Shown here: one piece after another, positions 44,748 through 52,999 of the stretch
How positions within the stretch are numbered: the stretch's first letter is position 1
How the letters are laid out: the number at the start of each line of letters is the position of its first letter
Assembly (NCBI GenBank): GCA_024645085.1
Contig: JAHEGN010000012.1
Span: 1-64,000, forward strand
Direction: 5' to 3'
Length of the DNA stretch: 64,000 nt
DNA from: Rhodobiaceae bacterium
GTDB taxonomy: Bacteria; Pseudomonadota; Alphaproteobacteria; RS24
Notes under the pieces: generated by a model
Told to the model about the DNA's origin: nothing
Database searches by the model: none
The model's input: only the letters and a program-made list of their open reading frames with translations
Position numbers and translations under genes: made by a program

Positions 44748-45908
44748 ATGATGGAGACGCAATCAACAGGGGCGGGCGGTTTTGCCGATTTTGATTTATC
44801 GCGCGTGCCCAGCCCATGTTTCGTCGTCGATGAGATAGCGCTTGAGCGTAATTTGAAAATTCTCCAAAGCCTGTCGCAAAACGCTGGGGTTGAGGTTCTG
44901 CTCGCCCTGAAAGCCTTTTCCATGTGGTCTTTGGCACCATTGATCAATCAATATTTGGCTGGCACTTGCGCTTCTGGCCTGTGGGAGGCGCGTTTGGCGC
45001 GGGCCCATTATGGTGGCAAATTGGCTAGTTTTGCGCCCGCTTTTCGGCCCCAAGAAATCGACGAAATCGCTGCCCTATCTGATCATTTAGTGTTCAACTC
45101 AGTGGCCCAGATTGAGCGTTTTAGCGCCGCCGCCAAAGCTGGCGGAGCGGATATTGGCTTGCGCTTAAACCCGCAACATTCCGAAGGCGAGATTGAAAAA
45201 TACGACCCATGTGCGGCCGGTTCGCGGCTTGGACAACCGCTGCCGCAATTGGCCGATGCGCCATTGACCGGCGTGTCGGGTTTTCACATGCATACTTTAT
45301 GCGAGCAGGGCTTTGAGCCGCTGGCTCGCACAGTCGCCGCCTTGCAACCGTTTTTGCAACAACGCAAGGGGCAGTTTTCTTGGTTGAATTTTGGCGGTGG
45401 CCATTTGGTAACGCGGCCCGGCTATGACATTGACGGGCTCAGCCAGCTTTTACGCCAGACCAGCCAAAACTATGGCGTGCAAACCTATTTAGAACTGGGC
45501 ACGTCAGTGGCTTTTGATGCCGGTATTCTTGTCGGTGAAGTGCTTGATGTGGTTGAAAATGACGGCCCGATTGCGGTTTTGGATATTTCCGCCACCTGCC
45601 ATATGCCAGATGTGATTGAGGCGCCTTATCGGCCAGCGCTGATGGGCGAAAGCGGGGATGGCACGTCGGTGAAATTGGGCGGCCCGAGCTGTTTGGCTGG
45701 CGATGTGATTGGCGATTATCAGTTTGCTCAAGTGCCACAGGCTGGCGACCGGCTGGCGTTTCTCGACCAGGCGCATTATTCCATGGTGAAAACCTCAACA
45801 TTCAATGGCATTGGCTTGCCGTCGATTGCCATTTGGAATAGTCAAACCGACGCTCTGCGTATGGTTCGGCAATTTGATTATACTGATTTTGAAGGGCGGT
45901 TATCGTGA
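44748..45908 (+). CDS. nspC: carboxynorspermidine (carboxyspermidine) decarboxylase
   Basis: A 386-residue PLP decarboxylase that removes CO2 from carboxyspermidine or carboxynorspermidine. The PLP lysine is K55 in LLALKAFSMW. The TIM-barrel half has GGADIGLRLNPQHSEG and GVSGFHMHTLCEQ. The C-half has YLELGTSVAFDAGILVGEV, and the catalytic cysteine region LGGPSCLAGDVIGDY. It is short and clearly of the NspC type, not SpeC or LysA. It completes spermidine synthesis without S-adenosylmethionine. Its stop overlaps the agmatinase start by one base (TGATG). Confidence 0.94.
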   Translation: MMETQSTGAGGFADFDLSRVPSPCFVVDEIALERNLKILQSLSQNAGVEVLLALKAFSMWSLAPLINQYLAGTCASGLWEARLARAHYGGKLASFAPAFRPQEIDEIAALSDHLVFNSVAQIERFSAAAKAGGADIGLRLNPQHSEGEIEKYDPCAAGSRLGQPLPQLADAPLTGVSGFHMHTLCEQGFEPLARTVAALQPFLQQRKGQFSWLNFGGGHLVTRPGYDIDGLSQLLRQTSQNYGVQTYLELGTSVAFDAGILVGEVLDVVENDGPIAVLDISATCHMPDVIEAPYRPALMGESGDGTSVKLGGPSCLAGDVIGDYQFAQVPQAGDRLAFLDQAHYSMVKTSTFNGIGLPSIAIWNSQTDALRMVRQFDYTDFEGRLS

Positions 45909-46762
45909 TGCAAGACCAGTTTCTCGGAGAAGAATTATCGGCCGAAGAAAATAATATGGCGACGGCGCAATTTGAGGTTGTGCCATGCGGCCTTGAAGCT
46001 ACGGTTTCCTATGGCACGGGCGCAGCGCAGGGGCCGGCAGCGATTATCGCCGCCTCGCATCAATTGGAACGCTTGGTCAATGGCCAAGAAACCTGCGCGC
46101 GAGGTATTTTCACCCATCCGCCGATCAACTGCCAGCAGCCGATTGAAACCGTCATGTCTGACTTGCGCCAGCTGACCAGTGCCATTGCCGCGCGTGGCCA
46201 TGTGCCGGTGACTTTGGGCGGCGAGCATAGTTTGAGCTATGGCGCCGTTATGGGCGTGGTTGACGCGCTCAATGGGCCAGTCGGATTGGTGCATATTGAC
46301 GCCCATGCTGATTTTCGCAACGCTTATCAAGGCCACAAACATTCGCACGCCAGTGTCATGCATTTATTGGCTGGCGAGGGTCTGCCAATGGCGTCTTTTG
46401 GCGTGCGCGCCTTGGCGGCAGAAGAAGAAGCTGGCCGCCGTGCCCATGGGGTGATTTGCCACGATGGGCCAGAGCTGGTTCGCGGGCAGATTTCAGCGGT
46501 CAATTTGCCCGATGATTTTCCCGAAAATATCTATGTCACCTTTGATCTCGATGGCCTTGACCCGTCGGTTCTACCGGCCACTGGCACCCCCGTGCCCGGT
46601 GGGCTTGGGTTTTATCAAGCGTTGGATTTGGTGCAAAGCACGCTGGTTGGGCGCCGTTGTGTCGGTATTGATGTCGTCGAACTGGCGCCGATTAGCGATC
46701 AGCCGGTCAGTGATTTCACCGCGGCAATGATTACCTATCAGCTAATGCGCTTTTGCCAATAG
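45908..46762 (+). CDS. speB: agmatinase (ureohydrolase family)
   Basis: A 284-residue manganese enzyme, expected to turn agmatine into putrescine and urea. Metal ligands lie in GGEHSLSYG, HIDAHADFRN and TFDLDGLDPS, the three ureohydrolase blocks. PATGTPVPGGLGF follows. The ATG at 45908 is used; a GTG one codon earlier is possible. The family includes arginases and guanidinobutyrases, but the operon with arginine decarboxylase makes agmatine the obvious substrate. The four-gene operon so encodes arginine to spermidine in full. Confidence 0.92.
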   Translation: MQDQFLGEELSAEENNMATAQFEVVPCGLEATVSYGTGAAQGPAAIIAASHQLERLVNGQETCARGIFTHPPINCQQPIETVMSDLRQLTSAIAARGHVPVTLGGEHSLSYGAVMGVVDALNGPVGLVHIDAHADFRNAYQGHKHSHASVMHLLAGEGLPMASFGVRALAAEEEAGRRAHGVICHDGPELVRGQISAVNLPDDFPENIYVTFDLDGLDPSVLPATGTPVPGGLGFYQALDLVQSTLVGRRCVGIDVVELAPISDQPVSDFTAAMITYQLMRFCQ

Positions 46763-46799
46763 GCGCTTGTGCTGCAAGCCCGCGGCAAAATCAATGAGT

Positions 46800-46863
46800 G
46801 CCTCCCGACAAGAGGGAGACTTTGCCAGGAGGCGTGCAATCGAGGGGTAAGAGAGATTGCACG
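46800..46863. promoter_or_regulatory. structured leader before the DUF3604 gene
   Basis: Three inverted repeats lie in the 163-base gap. CTCCC/GGGAG (46802-46806, 46814-46818) overlaps GCCTCC/GGAGGC (46800-46805, 46828-46833), so these two are mutually exclusive. A nine-base perfect stem, CGTGCAATC/GATTGCACG (46833-46841, 46855-46863), follows. No T-run follows any stem, so they are not ordinary terminators. The region could be a leader RNA or a pair of protein sites. Confidence 0.5.
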
Positions 46864-46925
46864 ATGCCACGCTAGGTAATATAAATTAAGGCAGCGTTAA
46901 AAATAAAAAGCGCCAAGGGGGGATT

Positions 46926-48752
46926 ATGAAATTCACGAAACTTTTATCAACACTTGTTCTGAGCGCCAGTTTGAGTGTCAGTTTAACAGCCACCACTATG
47001 GCCGCAGAGGCGCCGGAAAACCGCGCCGTGCTATTTGGTGAAACCCATTTGCACACTGCCTTGTCATTTGACAGCTATATTTTTGGCAATCGCAACTCAC
47101 CCGATGACGCCTATCGTTATGCCCGTGGTGAGACCATCAAGCACCCTGCCGGTTTTGACATGAAGCTCAATGATCCGCTGGACTTCCAGGCGGTCACCGA
47201 CCATGCGATTTACCTTGGCATGTTGCCCGCCATGCACGACCCGCGCCAAGCCGCGTCCAAGCATGAATTGGCGCTGGCCATTCGTAAAGCCAAGACACCA
47301 GCTGAGCGTTTGGCGGCGTTTCAAAACCTGTTTCCGCGTCTCAACAAAAGCGACACGCCAGATGATTTGGTCGACAATGACGTCATGCAGTCGGCGTGGG
47401 CGCATATTATTGAAAAGGCCAATGAATATAATGAGCCAGGCAAATTCACCACGCTGATTGCCTATGAATATACCTCAGGGCCAGACAATCAAAACCTGCA
47501 CAGAAATGTTTTCTTCCGTGGCGATAAAGCCCCAGCTTTGCCCTTCAGCCGCATTATGTCACCCAACCCGGAAGACTTATGGGCATGGATGGACGGTTTG
47601 CGCGACAACGGCGTCGACACGATTGCCATACCGCATAACTCCAATGGTTCTAATGGCTTAATGTTCAAAACCGAAAAATGGGACGGCACCCCAATGGATC
47701 AGCAATATGCCGCCACCCGTATGCGCAATGAGCCCTTGGTTGAAGTCACGCAAGTAAAAGGCGACAGCGAAACCCACCCCGCTTTGTCACCGAATGATGA
47801 ATTTGCTGATTTCGAGACCATGCCGTTCCGCATTGGCGCTTGGGTTGAAAGCCAAGTTGACGGTTCTTATGTGCGCCAAGCCTATTTGCGTGGCCTTGAA
47901 ATGGCCGCCAAGGGCGATGGCAATCCTTATAAATTTGGCCTGATTGGCGCCTCTGACACGCATGTGGCGGCCGGTGCTTTTGATGAGGATAATTATTGGT
48001 CAAAAGTTGGTGTGATTGATGCCTCGCCACGTTTGCGCGGCTCCGTGCCGCTGAAAAAAGCCAATCCAGATGGCAGCAAATATAACCTCAATAATTTCCA
48101 AACATGGAGCGCCTCGGGTTTGGCCGCCGTGTGGGCGGATAGCAATACGCGGGGCGATATTTTCGATGCCATGCGTCGCAAAGAGACCTATGCCACCACT
48201 GGCCCGCGTATTAAATTGCGCTTCTTTGCCTCAGAAAACTTCGACGCCAATATTTTAACATCTGTTGATATGGTCAAAAAAGCCTATCAGCAGGGTGTTT
48301 CAATGGGCGGTGATTTGTCGCTTGCGGCTGGCAAAGGGCCTGAATTTCTTATCTGGGCGATGCGCGATGCTCGCTCTTATGGTTTGCAACGCCTGCAAAT
48401 CGTCAAAGGCTGGGTCGACACTCGAGGCCGCGCGCAAGAAAAAGTCTTTGACGTGCAATGCGCGGGTGATGTTGCGCCCAATGCGCAAAACCGCTGCCCA
48501 GACAATCAGGCCAAGGTTGATTTGACGACTTGCCAAGTCTCGGCCAATACATCAGCTGATGAGCTGAAAACAGTTTGGCGGGACCCGGAATATAAATCAG
48601 GTCAATCGGCGTTTTACTATGTCCGTGTGATGGAAAACCCAAGCTGCCGCTGGTCAAGCTGGGATGCATTGCGGGCCGGAGTGGCACCGCGTGAAGACAT
48701 TGCCGCGACTTTGCAAGAGCGCGCCTATTCTTCTCCGATTTGGGTCAATTAA
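46926..48752 (+). CDS. exported DUF3604 protein (PHP-like)
   Basis: A 608-residue exported protein. The Sec signal peptide covers about 1-26 (...LTATTMAAEA). GETHLHTALSFDSY (about 38-51) gives the first metal-binding His pair, VTDHAIYLGML (about 90) the next, and GASDTHVAAGAFDEDN (about 342) a further His. This is the DUF3604 pattern, a PHP-type metallohydrolase relative of unknown substrate. The C-terminal part carries several Cys that could form disulfides, fitting an extracytoplasmic site. An AAGGGGGG ribosome site precedes the ATG. It stands alone after the polyamine operon, behind a structured leader. Confidence 0.88.
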   Translation: MKFTKLLSTLVLSASLSVSLTATTMAAEAPENRAVLFGETHLHTALSFDSYIFGNRNSPDDAYRYARGETIKHPAGFDMKLNDPLDFQAVTDHAIYLGMLPAMHDPRQAASKHELALAIRKAKTPAERLAAFQNLFPRLNKSDTPDDLVDNDVMQSAWAHIIEKANEYNEPGKFTTLIAYEYTSGPDNQNLHRNVFFRGDKAPALPFSRIMSPNPEDLWAWMDGLRDNGVDTIAIPHNSNGSNGLMFKTEKWDGTPMDQQYAATRMRNEPLVEVTQVKGDSETHPALSPNDEFADFETMPFRIGAWVESQVDGSYVRQAYLRGLEMAAKGDGNPYKFGLIGASDTHVAAGAFDEDNYWSKVGVIDASPRLRGSVPLKKANPDGSKYNLNNFQTWSASGLAAVWADSNTRGDIFDAMRRKETYATTGPRIKLRFFASENFDANILTSVDMVKKAYQQGVSMGGDLSLAAGKGPEFLIWAMRDARSYGLQRLQIVKGWVDTRGRAQEKVFDVQCAGDVAPNAQNRCPDNQAKVDLTTCQVSANTSADELKTVWRDPEYKSGQSAFYYVRVMENPSCRWSSWDALRAGVAPREDIAATLQERAYSSPIWVN

Positions 48753-48763
48753 AGGCCGGTTCA

Positions 48764-49549
48764 TCAGCCTTTGCGGGTTGCCAGACGGGCCATCAGCACA
48801 AGCATAAAGCTGGCGACTGAGACGCAGACAATGACCGGACCGGTCGCCAGCTGAAAATTTTGCGCCAATGGCAGGCCAATCAACATGCACAGGCTGGCAA
48901 TGGCGCTGCCGCCAATGGCCATGGCTTCTGGCGAGCGGGCAAACAACCGCGCCGTCGAGGCCGGTATAATCAGCAAAGATGTAATCAGCAAAATACCGAC
49001 CAATTGAATAGAGGCGGCCACCACAACCCCCATCAGCACCATGAGGGCAAATTCATAACGCACAATATGTACGCCTTCGGCATGTGCCAAATCTTCGCTA
49101 GTGGTCATCAAAATAAGCCCTGGCCATAGCCGCATCAACAGGCCCAGCGATAGGCCGCTACCGGCAATCACCCAAACCGCCATATCTTGCGTAACGGCGT
49201 CGAGACTGCCGAGCAAATAATCATGCACTTCAATATCGCCAGCCCCCAAAAGGGTCATTGCCACCACACCCAAAGACAAAGCCGCATGGGCTAAAATACC
49301 GAGCAATGTATCCGTTGCCAGCACCCGTTTGGCACGCAGCCAAATCAGGGACAGGGCAAAAATAATCGCAATCGCCATCATGCCAATCTGATTAGAGACG
49401 CCAATCACCAGACCAATAGCCACGCCGAGCAGGGCGCTATGGGCCAGCCCATCGCCAAAATAAGCCATCCGCCGCCAGACGACGAAACAGCCAAGCGGCC
49501 CTGCGACCAGCGCCAAGGCCAAAGTGGTCAGTAATATATGCGCGCTCAT
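48764..49549 (-). CDS. znuB: zinc ABC transporter permease ZnuB
   Basis: A 261-residue ABC-3 family permease with seven to eight membrane spans. Typical blocks are LVAGPLGCFVVWRRMAYFGDGLAHSALLG near the start and VGILLITSLLIIPASTARLF towards the end. It pairs with ZnuC, whose stop overlaps its start by one base. Together they import zinc, or manganese in related systems. The periplasmic binding protein ZnuA and the Zur repressor are not in the window. No Zur-like palindrome was found upstream of the pair. Confidence 0.93.
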   Translation of the reverse strand: MSAHILLTTLALALVAGPLGCFVVWRRMAYFGDGLAHSALLGVAIGLVIGVSNQIGMMAIAIIFALSLIWLRAKRVLATDTLLGILAHAALSLGVVAMTLLGAGDIEVHDYLLGSLDAVTQDMAVWVIAGSGLSLGLLMRLWPGLILMTTSEDLAHAEGVHIVRYEFALMVLMGVVVAASIQLVGILLITSLLIIPASTARLFARSPEAMAIGGSAIASLCMLIGLPLAQNFQLATGPVIVCVSVASFMLVLMARLATRKG

Positions 49550-50328
49550 CAGCTTTCCTCGTCCGTCGCCGCATGGTGATGGTGGTCATGATCATGGTCG
49601 TGGTCATGGGCGTGACTATGCGGGTAAACAGCCATTAATTTGGCCATATCATCGCCGAAAATTGAGATGAATTCAGGGTCGCGGGCAACGCTTTCGGGCG
49701 CCCCAGAGCAACATATATGGCGAAACAGGCAAACCACTTTGCGGGTCGATGACATCACCAAATGCAAATCATGCGACACCATAAGAACCGATAATTTGCG
49801 GCTTTCATAAATCTCATCAATCATTGTGTAGAACTGCAATTGCCCGTTGACGTCCAGGTTTTGCGCTGGCTCATCTAATATCAGTAAATTTGGTTTGCCA
49901 GCCAAAGCCCGGGTCAGCAAAACCCGCTGCAATTCTCCGCCGGACAAATCGGCCAGCGGGCTGTTCAGCAAATGGCTGATTTTGGTTTCCGTCGCCAAAC
50001 TGTCGAGCTGGCTGCGGGTGACGTCATTATTGACGGTCAAAAACCGCTGCACTGTCATTGGCAGGCTTGGGTCAATGGTGACGCGCTGCGGCACATAGCC
50101 AATTTTCAGGCCAGATTGATGGTGCACGCGGCCGCCATACGGCGATTCGAGTTTCAGCAAATGCCGCAAAAGAACGGTTTTGCCAGCCCCATTGGGGCCA
50201 ATCAGCGTAATAAAGTCATGTTTGGCAATGTCCAGCGACACCGCGTCCAAAATGGTTTGCCCCTGTTTCACGACGGTCAGGTCGCGAACGGTAACAAGAT
50301 AGTCAGTGGCGGAGAGTTCTGCGGACAT
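49549..50328 (-). CDS. znuC: zinc ABC transporter ATP-binding protein ZnuC
   Basis: A 259-residue ATPase. Walker A GPNGAGKT, signature LSGGELQRVLLTRALAG, Walker B LLILDEPAQNLD and the H-loop MVSHDLH are all present. The C-terminus ends in a dense His/Asp run (HSHAHDHDHDHDHHHH, about residues 233-248), a likely cytoplasmic zinc-binding tail. That fits zinc specificity. The ATG at 50328 begins the domain; an upstream in-frame TTG start lies before an AAAGGAGG, which would then be coding. Overlaps ZnuB by one base. Confidence 0.94.
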   Translation of the reverse strand: MSAELSATDYLVTVRDLTVVKQGQTILDAVSLDIAKHDFITLIGPNGAGKTVLLRHLLKLESPYGGRVHHQSGLKIGYVPQRVTIDPSLPMTVQRFLTVNNDVTRSQLDSLATETKISHLLNSPLADLSGGELQRVLLTRALAGKPNLLILDEPAQNLDVNGQLQFYTMIDEIYESRKLSVLMVSHDLHLVMSSTRKVVCLFRHICCSGAPESVARDPEFISIFGDDMAKLMAVYPHSHAHDHDHDHDHHHHAATDEES

Positions 50329-50386
50329 AAAACAACCTGTTAGTGAGCCTCCTTTATGTCGCAAGAAAGCCGCTACAGCAAGGTGA

Positions 50387-50782
50387 TTAAGAAGCTTTCA
50401 TTTGATCCAGCGTGGCGGCCATTTTTTCCCATAGCATATTGACCGCTTGCAACGGCCGCACCATGACTTTGAATTGGGTAATTTTACCCTCATCATTAAA
50501 GTCGATAATATCCACGCCATTGACATATTTTCCGTCAATTTCAGCCTCAAATTCCAGCACCATGCGGTTGGCGCCGACCAACTCGCTGACATAACGAAAT
50601 TGCGTGTCATGAAAAACCTGTCCGGCTGACAACAAATATTTCATTGTCATATCGCGGCCCTTTTGCGGCGTGAAGACAACTGGCGAAATAAAGCTGCACT
50701 CCTCGTGCAGCATGGCTTCAAGCGCTTCTGCGCTCGGCTTATCCATATAGGCGTGCCAAGCGGCGACTAATTTATTCTGCAT
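50387..50782 (-). CDS. SnoaL/NTF2-like protein
   Basis: A 131-residue cone-shaped alpha+beta fold protein: KLVAAWHAYMDKPSAEALEAMLHEE at the start, then ECSFISPVVFTPQKGRDMTM and the closing strand pattern FEAEIDGKYVNGVDIIDFND-GKITQFKVMVRP. These pockets serve as enzymes or as ligand binders; nothing fixes the role. Two ATGs follow GGAGG and the second, at 50782, has workable spacing. It sits between znuC and the copper chaperone gene, same strand, but gaps of about 60 bases leave co-transcription open. Confidence 0.78.
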   Translation of the reverse strand: MQNKLVAAWHAYMDKPSAEALEAMLHEECSFISPVVFTPQKGRDMTMKYLLSAGQVFHDTQFRYVSELVGANRMVLEFEAEIDGKYVNGVDIIDFNDEGKITQFKVMVRPLQAVNMLWEKMAATLDQMKAS

Positions 50783-50840
50783 CATGACCTCCGCCTATAT
50801 CTAACCGCAAAGCGACAAGAAAATAAACCGCTATTGCCGG

Positions 50841-51308
50841 TTAATGGCCCTTGTGATGCATCATATCATGGCGCATGGCATTGGCCTGCGGCGCCACGAT
50901 TTGGCTGATTTGCTGGCCATTATCGAAAATGAACAGCAGGCGAACGGGCGCCTCTTTGTCGCTCATTGTCGGTTCGAACAACATTAAATGATAGCCGCCC
51001 GGCTTCAGCTCCAGCGTCGCCCTTGCGGCCAGCGCCAACTCAGCCACTTGCCGCATACGCATCACCCCATCAATCTTGGTGTGGGTGTGCAGTTCAATGC
51101 GCCCAAATGATGGGCTGGTGACATTGGTCAGGCGCACCGCTTGGCGACCATGATTGCTGAGTTTGCCGTGCACAACGCCGGGGCGTGCGCCAATACCGTG
51201 TTTAACGGTTAAATCAGAGACGGTTATGTGCCCCTCGGCAGTTTGCGCCTGCGCAACATGCGTTGACAGCAAGACAGCCAAAGCGGCCGCGAGAAAATAT
51301 TTCATCAT
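50841..51308 (-). CDS. periplasmic copper chaperone PCu(A)C
   Basis: A 155-residue periplasmic copper carrier. The signal peptide runs to about residue 21 (LLSTHVAQAQ). The copper site is the H-M-x10-M-x21-H-x-M type motif: His in IELHTHTK, Met in GVMRMRQV, and HLM in PGGYHLMLFEP. The His/Met-rich end (RHDMMHHKGH) may add a second site. It delivers copper to cytochrome oxidase in relatives. The ATG at 51308 has AAGG seven to eight bases upstream. It follows the BVMO gene on the same strand by 14 bases, possibly only by chance. Confidence 0.9.
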   Translation of the reverse strand: MMKYFLAAALAVLLSTHVAQAQTAEGHITVSDLTVKHGIGARPGVVHGKLSNHGRQAVRLTNVTSPSFGRIELHTHTKIDGVMRMRQVAELALAARATLELKPGGYHLMLFEPTMSDKEAPVRLLFIFDNGQQISQIVAPQANAMRHDMMHHKGH

Positions 51309-51322
51309 CAATTTACCTTGAG

Positions 51323-52840
51323 CTATTCAGCCGCGCGGTTCGGGGTTGGCGTCACATCATAATCTTCGAGATTAATTTTTTGCGTCGCATCTTTATATAT
51401 ATAGGTGAAGTCGGGCCAGTTATTGGTCACTTTGCCAGCCTCGTTTTTATACCAACTATCGCACTCTTTTTCCCATACGGATGTCGCCAGACGGGCTTTC
51501 AAATAATCGGCGAATTCGACCATTTTATTGGCTTTCAAATCGAGGGTTTTGAGGTTCAGCTTGGCCATATTCTTAACCGCACTAATGACATAATTAGCCT
51601 GACATTCAATCATGAAAATAATCGAATTATGGCCAAGGTTGGTGTTCGGCCCATAGAGCATAAACAGATTGGGGAAATGCGGCATGGTAATGCCGAGATA
51701 GGCTTCGGCGCCGTCTTTCCAGACTTTATTCAAATCAGTTTTTTGCTTACCGGTAATTTGCATGGGCGCCAAAAAGTCGGTAGAGGCAAAGCCGGTGCCA
51801 TAAATAATCACATCATATTGATGATTGACCCCATCAACCGTATCAATACCGGTTTCGGTGATTTGCTGAATGCCAGCGGTCTCAACCGATACATTGTCGC
51901 GGTGCAGGGCAGGGTAATAATCATCTGAAATCACCACACGTTTGCAGCCAACCGGATAATCTGGTTTCAAAATTTCGCGCAAATGCGGATCCGTAACTTG
52001 CTCGTTAAAATGCTCTTCCACTTGATCGGTCAGCGTGCTGGAAAAATTCAGCGCTTTAATCAAAAAGCGGGTTTTCTTCAGCTCGTTAAACGCCGTGAAA
52101 TTGCTTTCCAGCGACCAATAAATCAGCCCGCGCATAAATTTGCGATAGCCGGGAATATATTTGAACATCGCCTTTTGCAGCGCCGAATAAGGCTCGTCAT
52201 TGCGCGGCACCACATGGCATGGCGAGCGCTGGAAAACCGTCAAATGGCCAGCCACTTTGGCGACCTCGGGAATAAATTGAGCCGCTGACGGGCCATTGCC
52301 AATCACCGCCACCCGCTTGCCCTCAAGTGATACGTCATGCTGCCATTCAGCGGAGTGAAAAATTGGCCCTTTGAAGTCTTTTTGGCCTTTGATTTCCGGC
52401 ACTTTCGGACGGTTCAATTGTCCCAAGGCGGTGACCACAACATCGGTTTCTAAGGTCTCGCCTGATTTGGTGTGCAACTTCCATTTCTGGCTGGTTTCAT
52501 CAAATTCAGCGGTTTCGATTTCTGTATTAAACCGCGTTTTGCTGCGCAATTTATATTTCTCAACTAAACTGTTGAGGTAAGCATAAATCTCGCTTTGCGG
52601 CGGAAATGTTCGCGACCAGTCAGAGCGGCCTTCGAAAGAAAATGAATAAAAATGTGACGGCACGTCGCAGGCGCAACCGGGATAAGTATTGTCGCGCCAT
52701 GTGCCACCAATATCGCCAGCCTTTTCGACGATTTCAAAATTGCTCAGGCCAGCATTATGTAATTGCATAGCCATGCACAGGCCGCCAACGCCGCTACCAA
52801 TTACGGTAACATGCGGTAAATTTTCATTAGACTTTGTCAT
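51323..52840 (-). CDS. flavin-containing monooxygenase, Baeyer-Villiger type (second copy)
   Basis: A 505-residue FAD/NADPH monooxygenase without the N-terminal extension of the copy at 27 kb. FAD motif VTVIGSGVGGLCMAMQL (about 11-27), then IGGTWRDNTYPGCACDVPSH. The Baeyer-Villiger fingerprint reads FKGPIFHSAEWQ, with W present and the usual last P/D replaced by Q. NADPH motif: VIGNGPSAAQFIP. The ATG at 52840 has an AGGGAGAG site. It is divergent from the PQQ alcohol dehydrogenase. Alcohol to ketone (PQQ enzyme) then ketone to ester (BVMO) would be a logical sequence, although in different compartments. Confidence 0.88.
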   Translation of the reverse strand: MTKSNENLPHVTVIGSGVGGLCMAMQLHNAGLSNFEIVEKAGDIGGTWRDNTYPGCACDVPSHFYSFSFEGRSDWSRTFPPQSEIYAYLNSLVEKYKLRSKTRFNTEIETAEFDETSQKWKLHTKSGETLETDVVVTALGQLNRPKVPEIKGQKDFKGPIFHSAEWQHDVSLEGKRVAVIGNGPSAAQFIPEVAKVAGHLTVFQRSPCHVVPRNDEPYSALQKAMFKYIPGYRKFMRGLIYWSLESNFTAFNELKKTRFLIKALNFSSTLTDQVEEHFNEQVTDPHLREILKPDYPVGCKRVVISDDYYPALHRDNVSVETAGIQQITETGIDTVDGVNHQYDVIIYGTGFASTDFLAPMQITGKQKTDLNKVWKDGAEAYLGITMPHFPNLFMLYGPNTNLGHNSIIFMIECQANYVISAVKNMAKLNLKTLDLKANKMVEFADYLKARLATSVWEKECDSWYKNEAGKVTNNWPDFTYIYKDATQKINLEDYDVTPTPNRAAE

Positions 52841-52872
52841 ACAACTCTCCCTTTGCAACTTATCTTAGAAAA

Positions 52873-52895
52873 ATAAGCTGTGCTCGCAAGCTTAT
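52873..52895. promoter_or_regulatory. inverted repeat between BVMO and PQQ dehydrogenase genes
   Basis: ATAAGCT and AGCTTAT form a perfect 7-base inverted repeat with a nine-base spacer, in the 159-base divergent gap. It may be an operator for the two genes; no regulator gene lies next to it. Confidence 0.4.
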
Positions 52896-52999
52896 AGTTT
52901 GGCGGTTCGGAAAATATTTTGAATTTGCGACAATCTGCCCTTGTTCTTGGCCCAAGAATGTCATTAAACTTTCAGATAAGTAAGTGGAGGAGAGTAATC

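Noticed and set aside
46821-46835. GCCAGGAG resembling a B12-box of a cobalamin riboswitch
   Set aside because: The rest of the cobalamin riboswitch core is missing in the short gap, and neighbours have no link to cobalamin.
52919-52999. 27-residue extension of the PQQ dehydrogenase
   Set aside because: The ATG at 53000 has a strong GGAGGAG site and the extension looks like untranslated leader.
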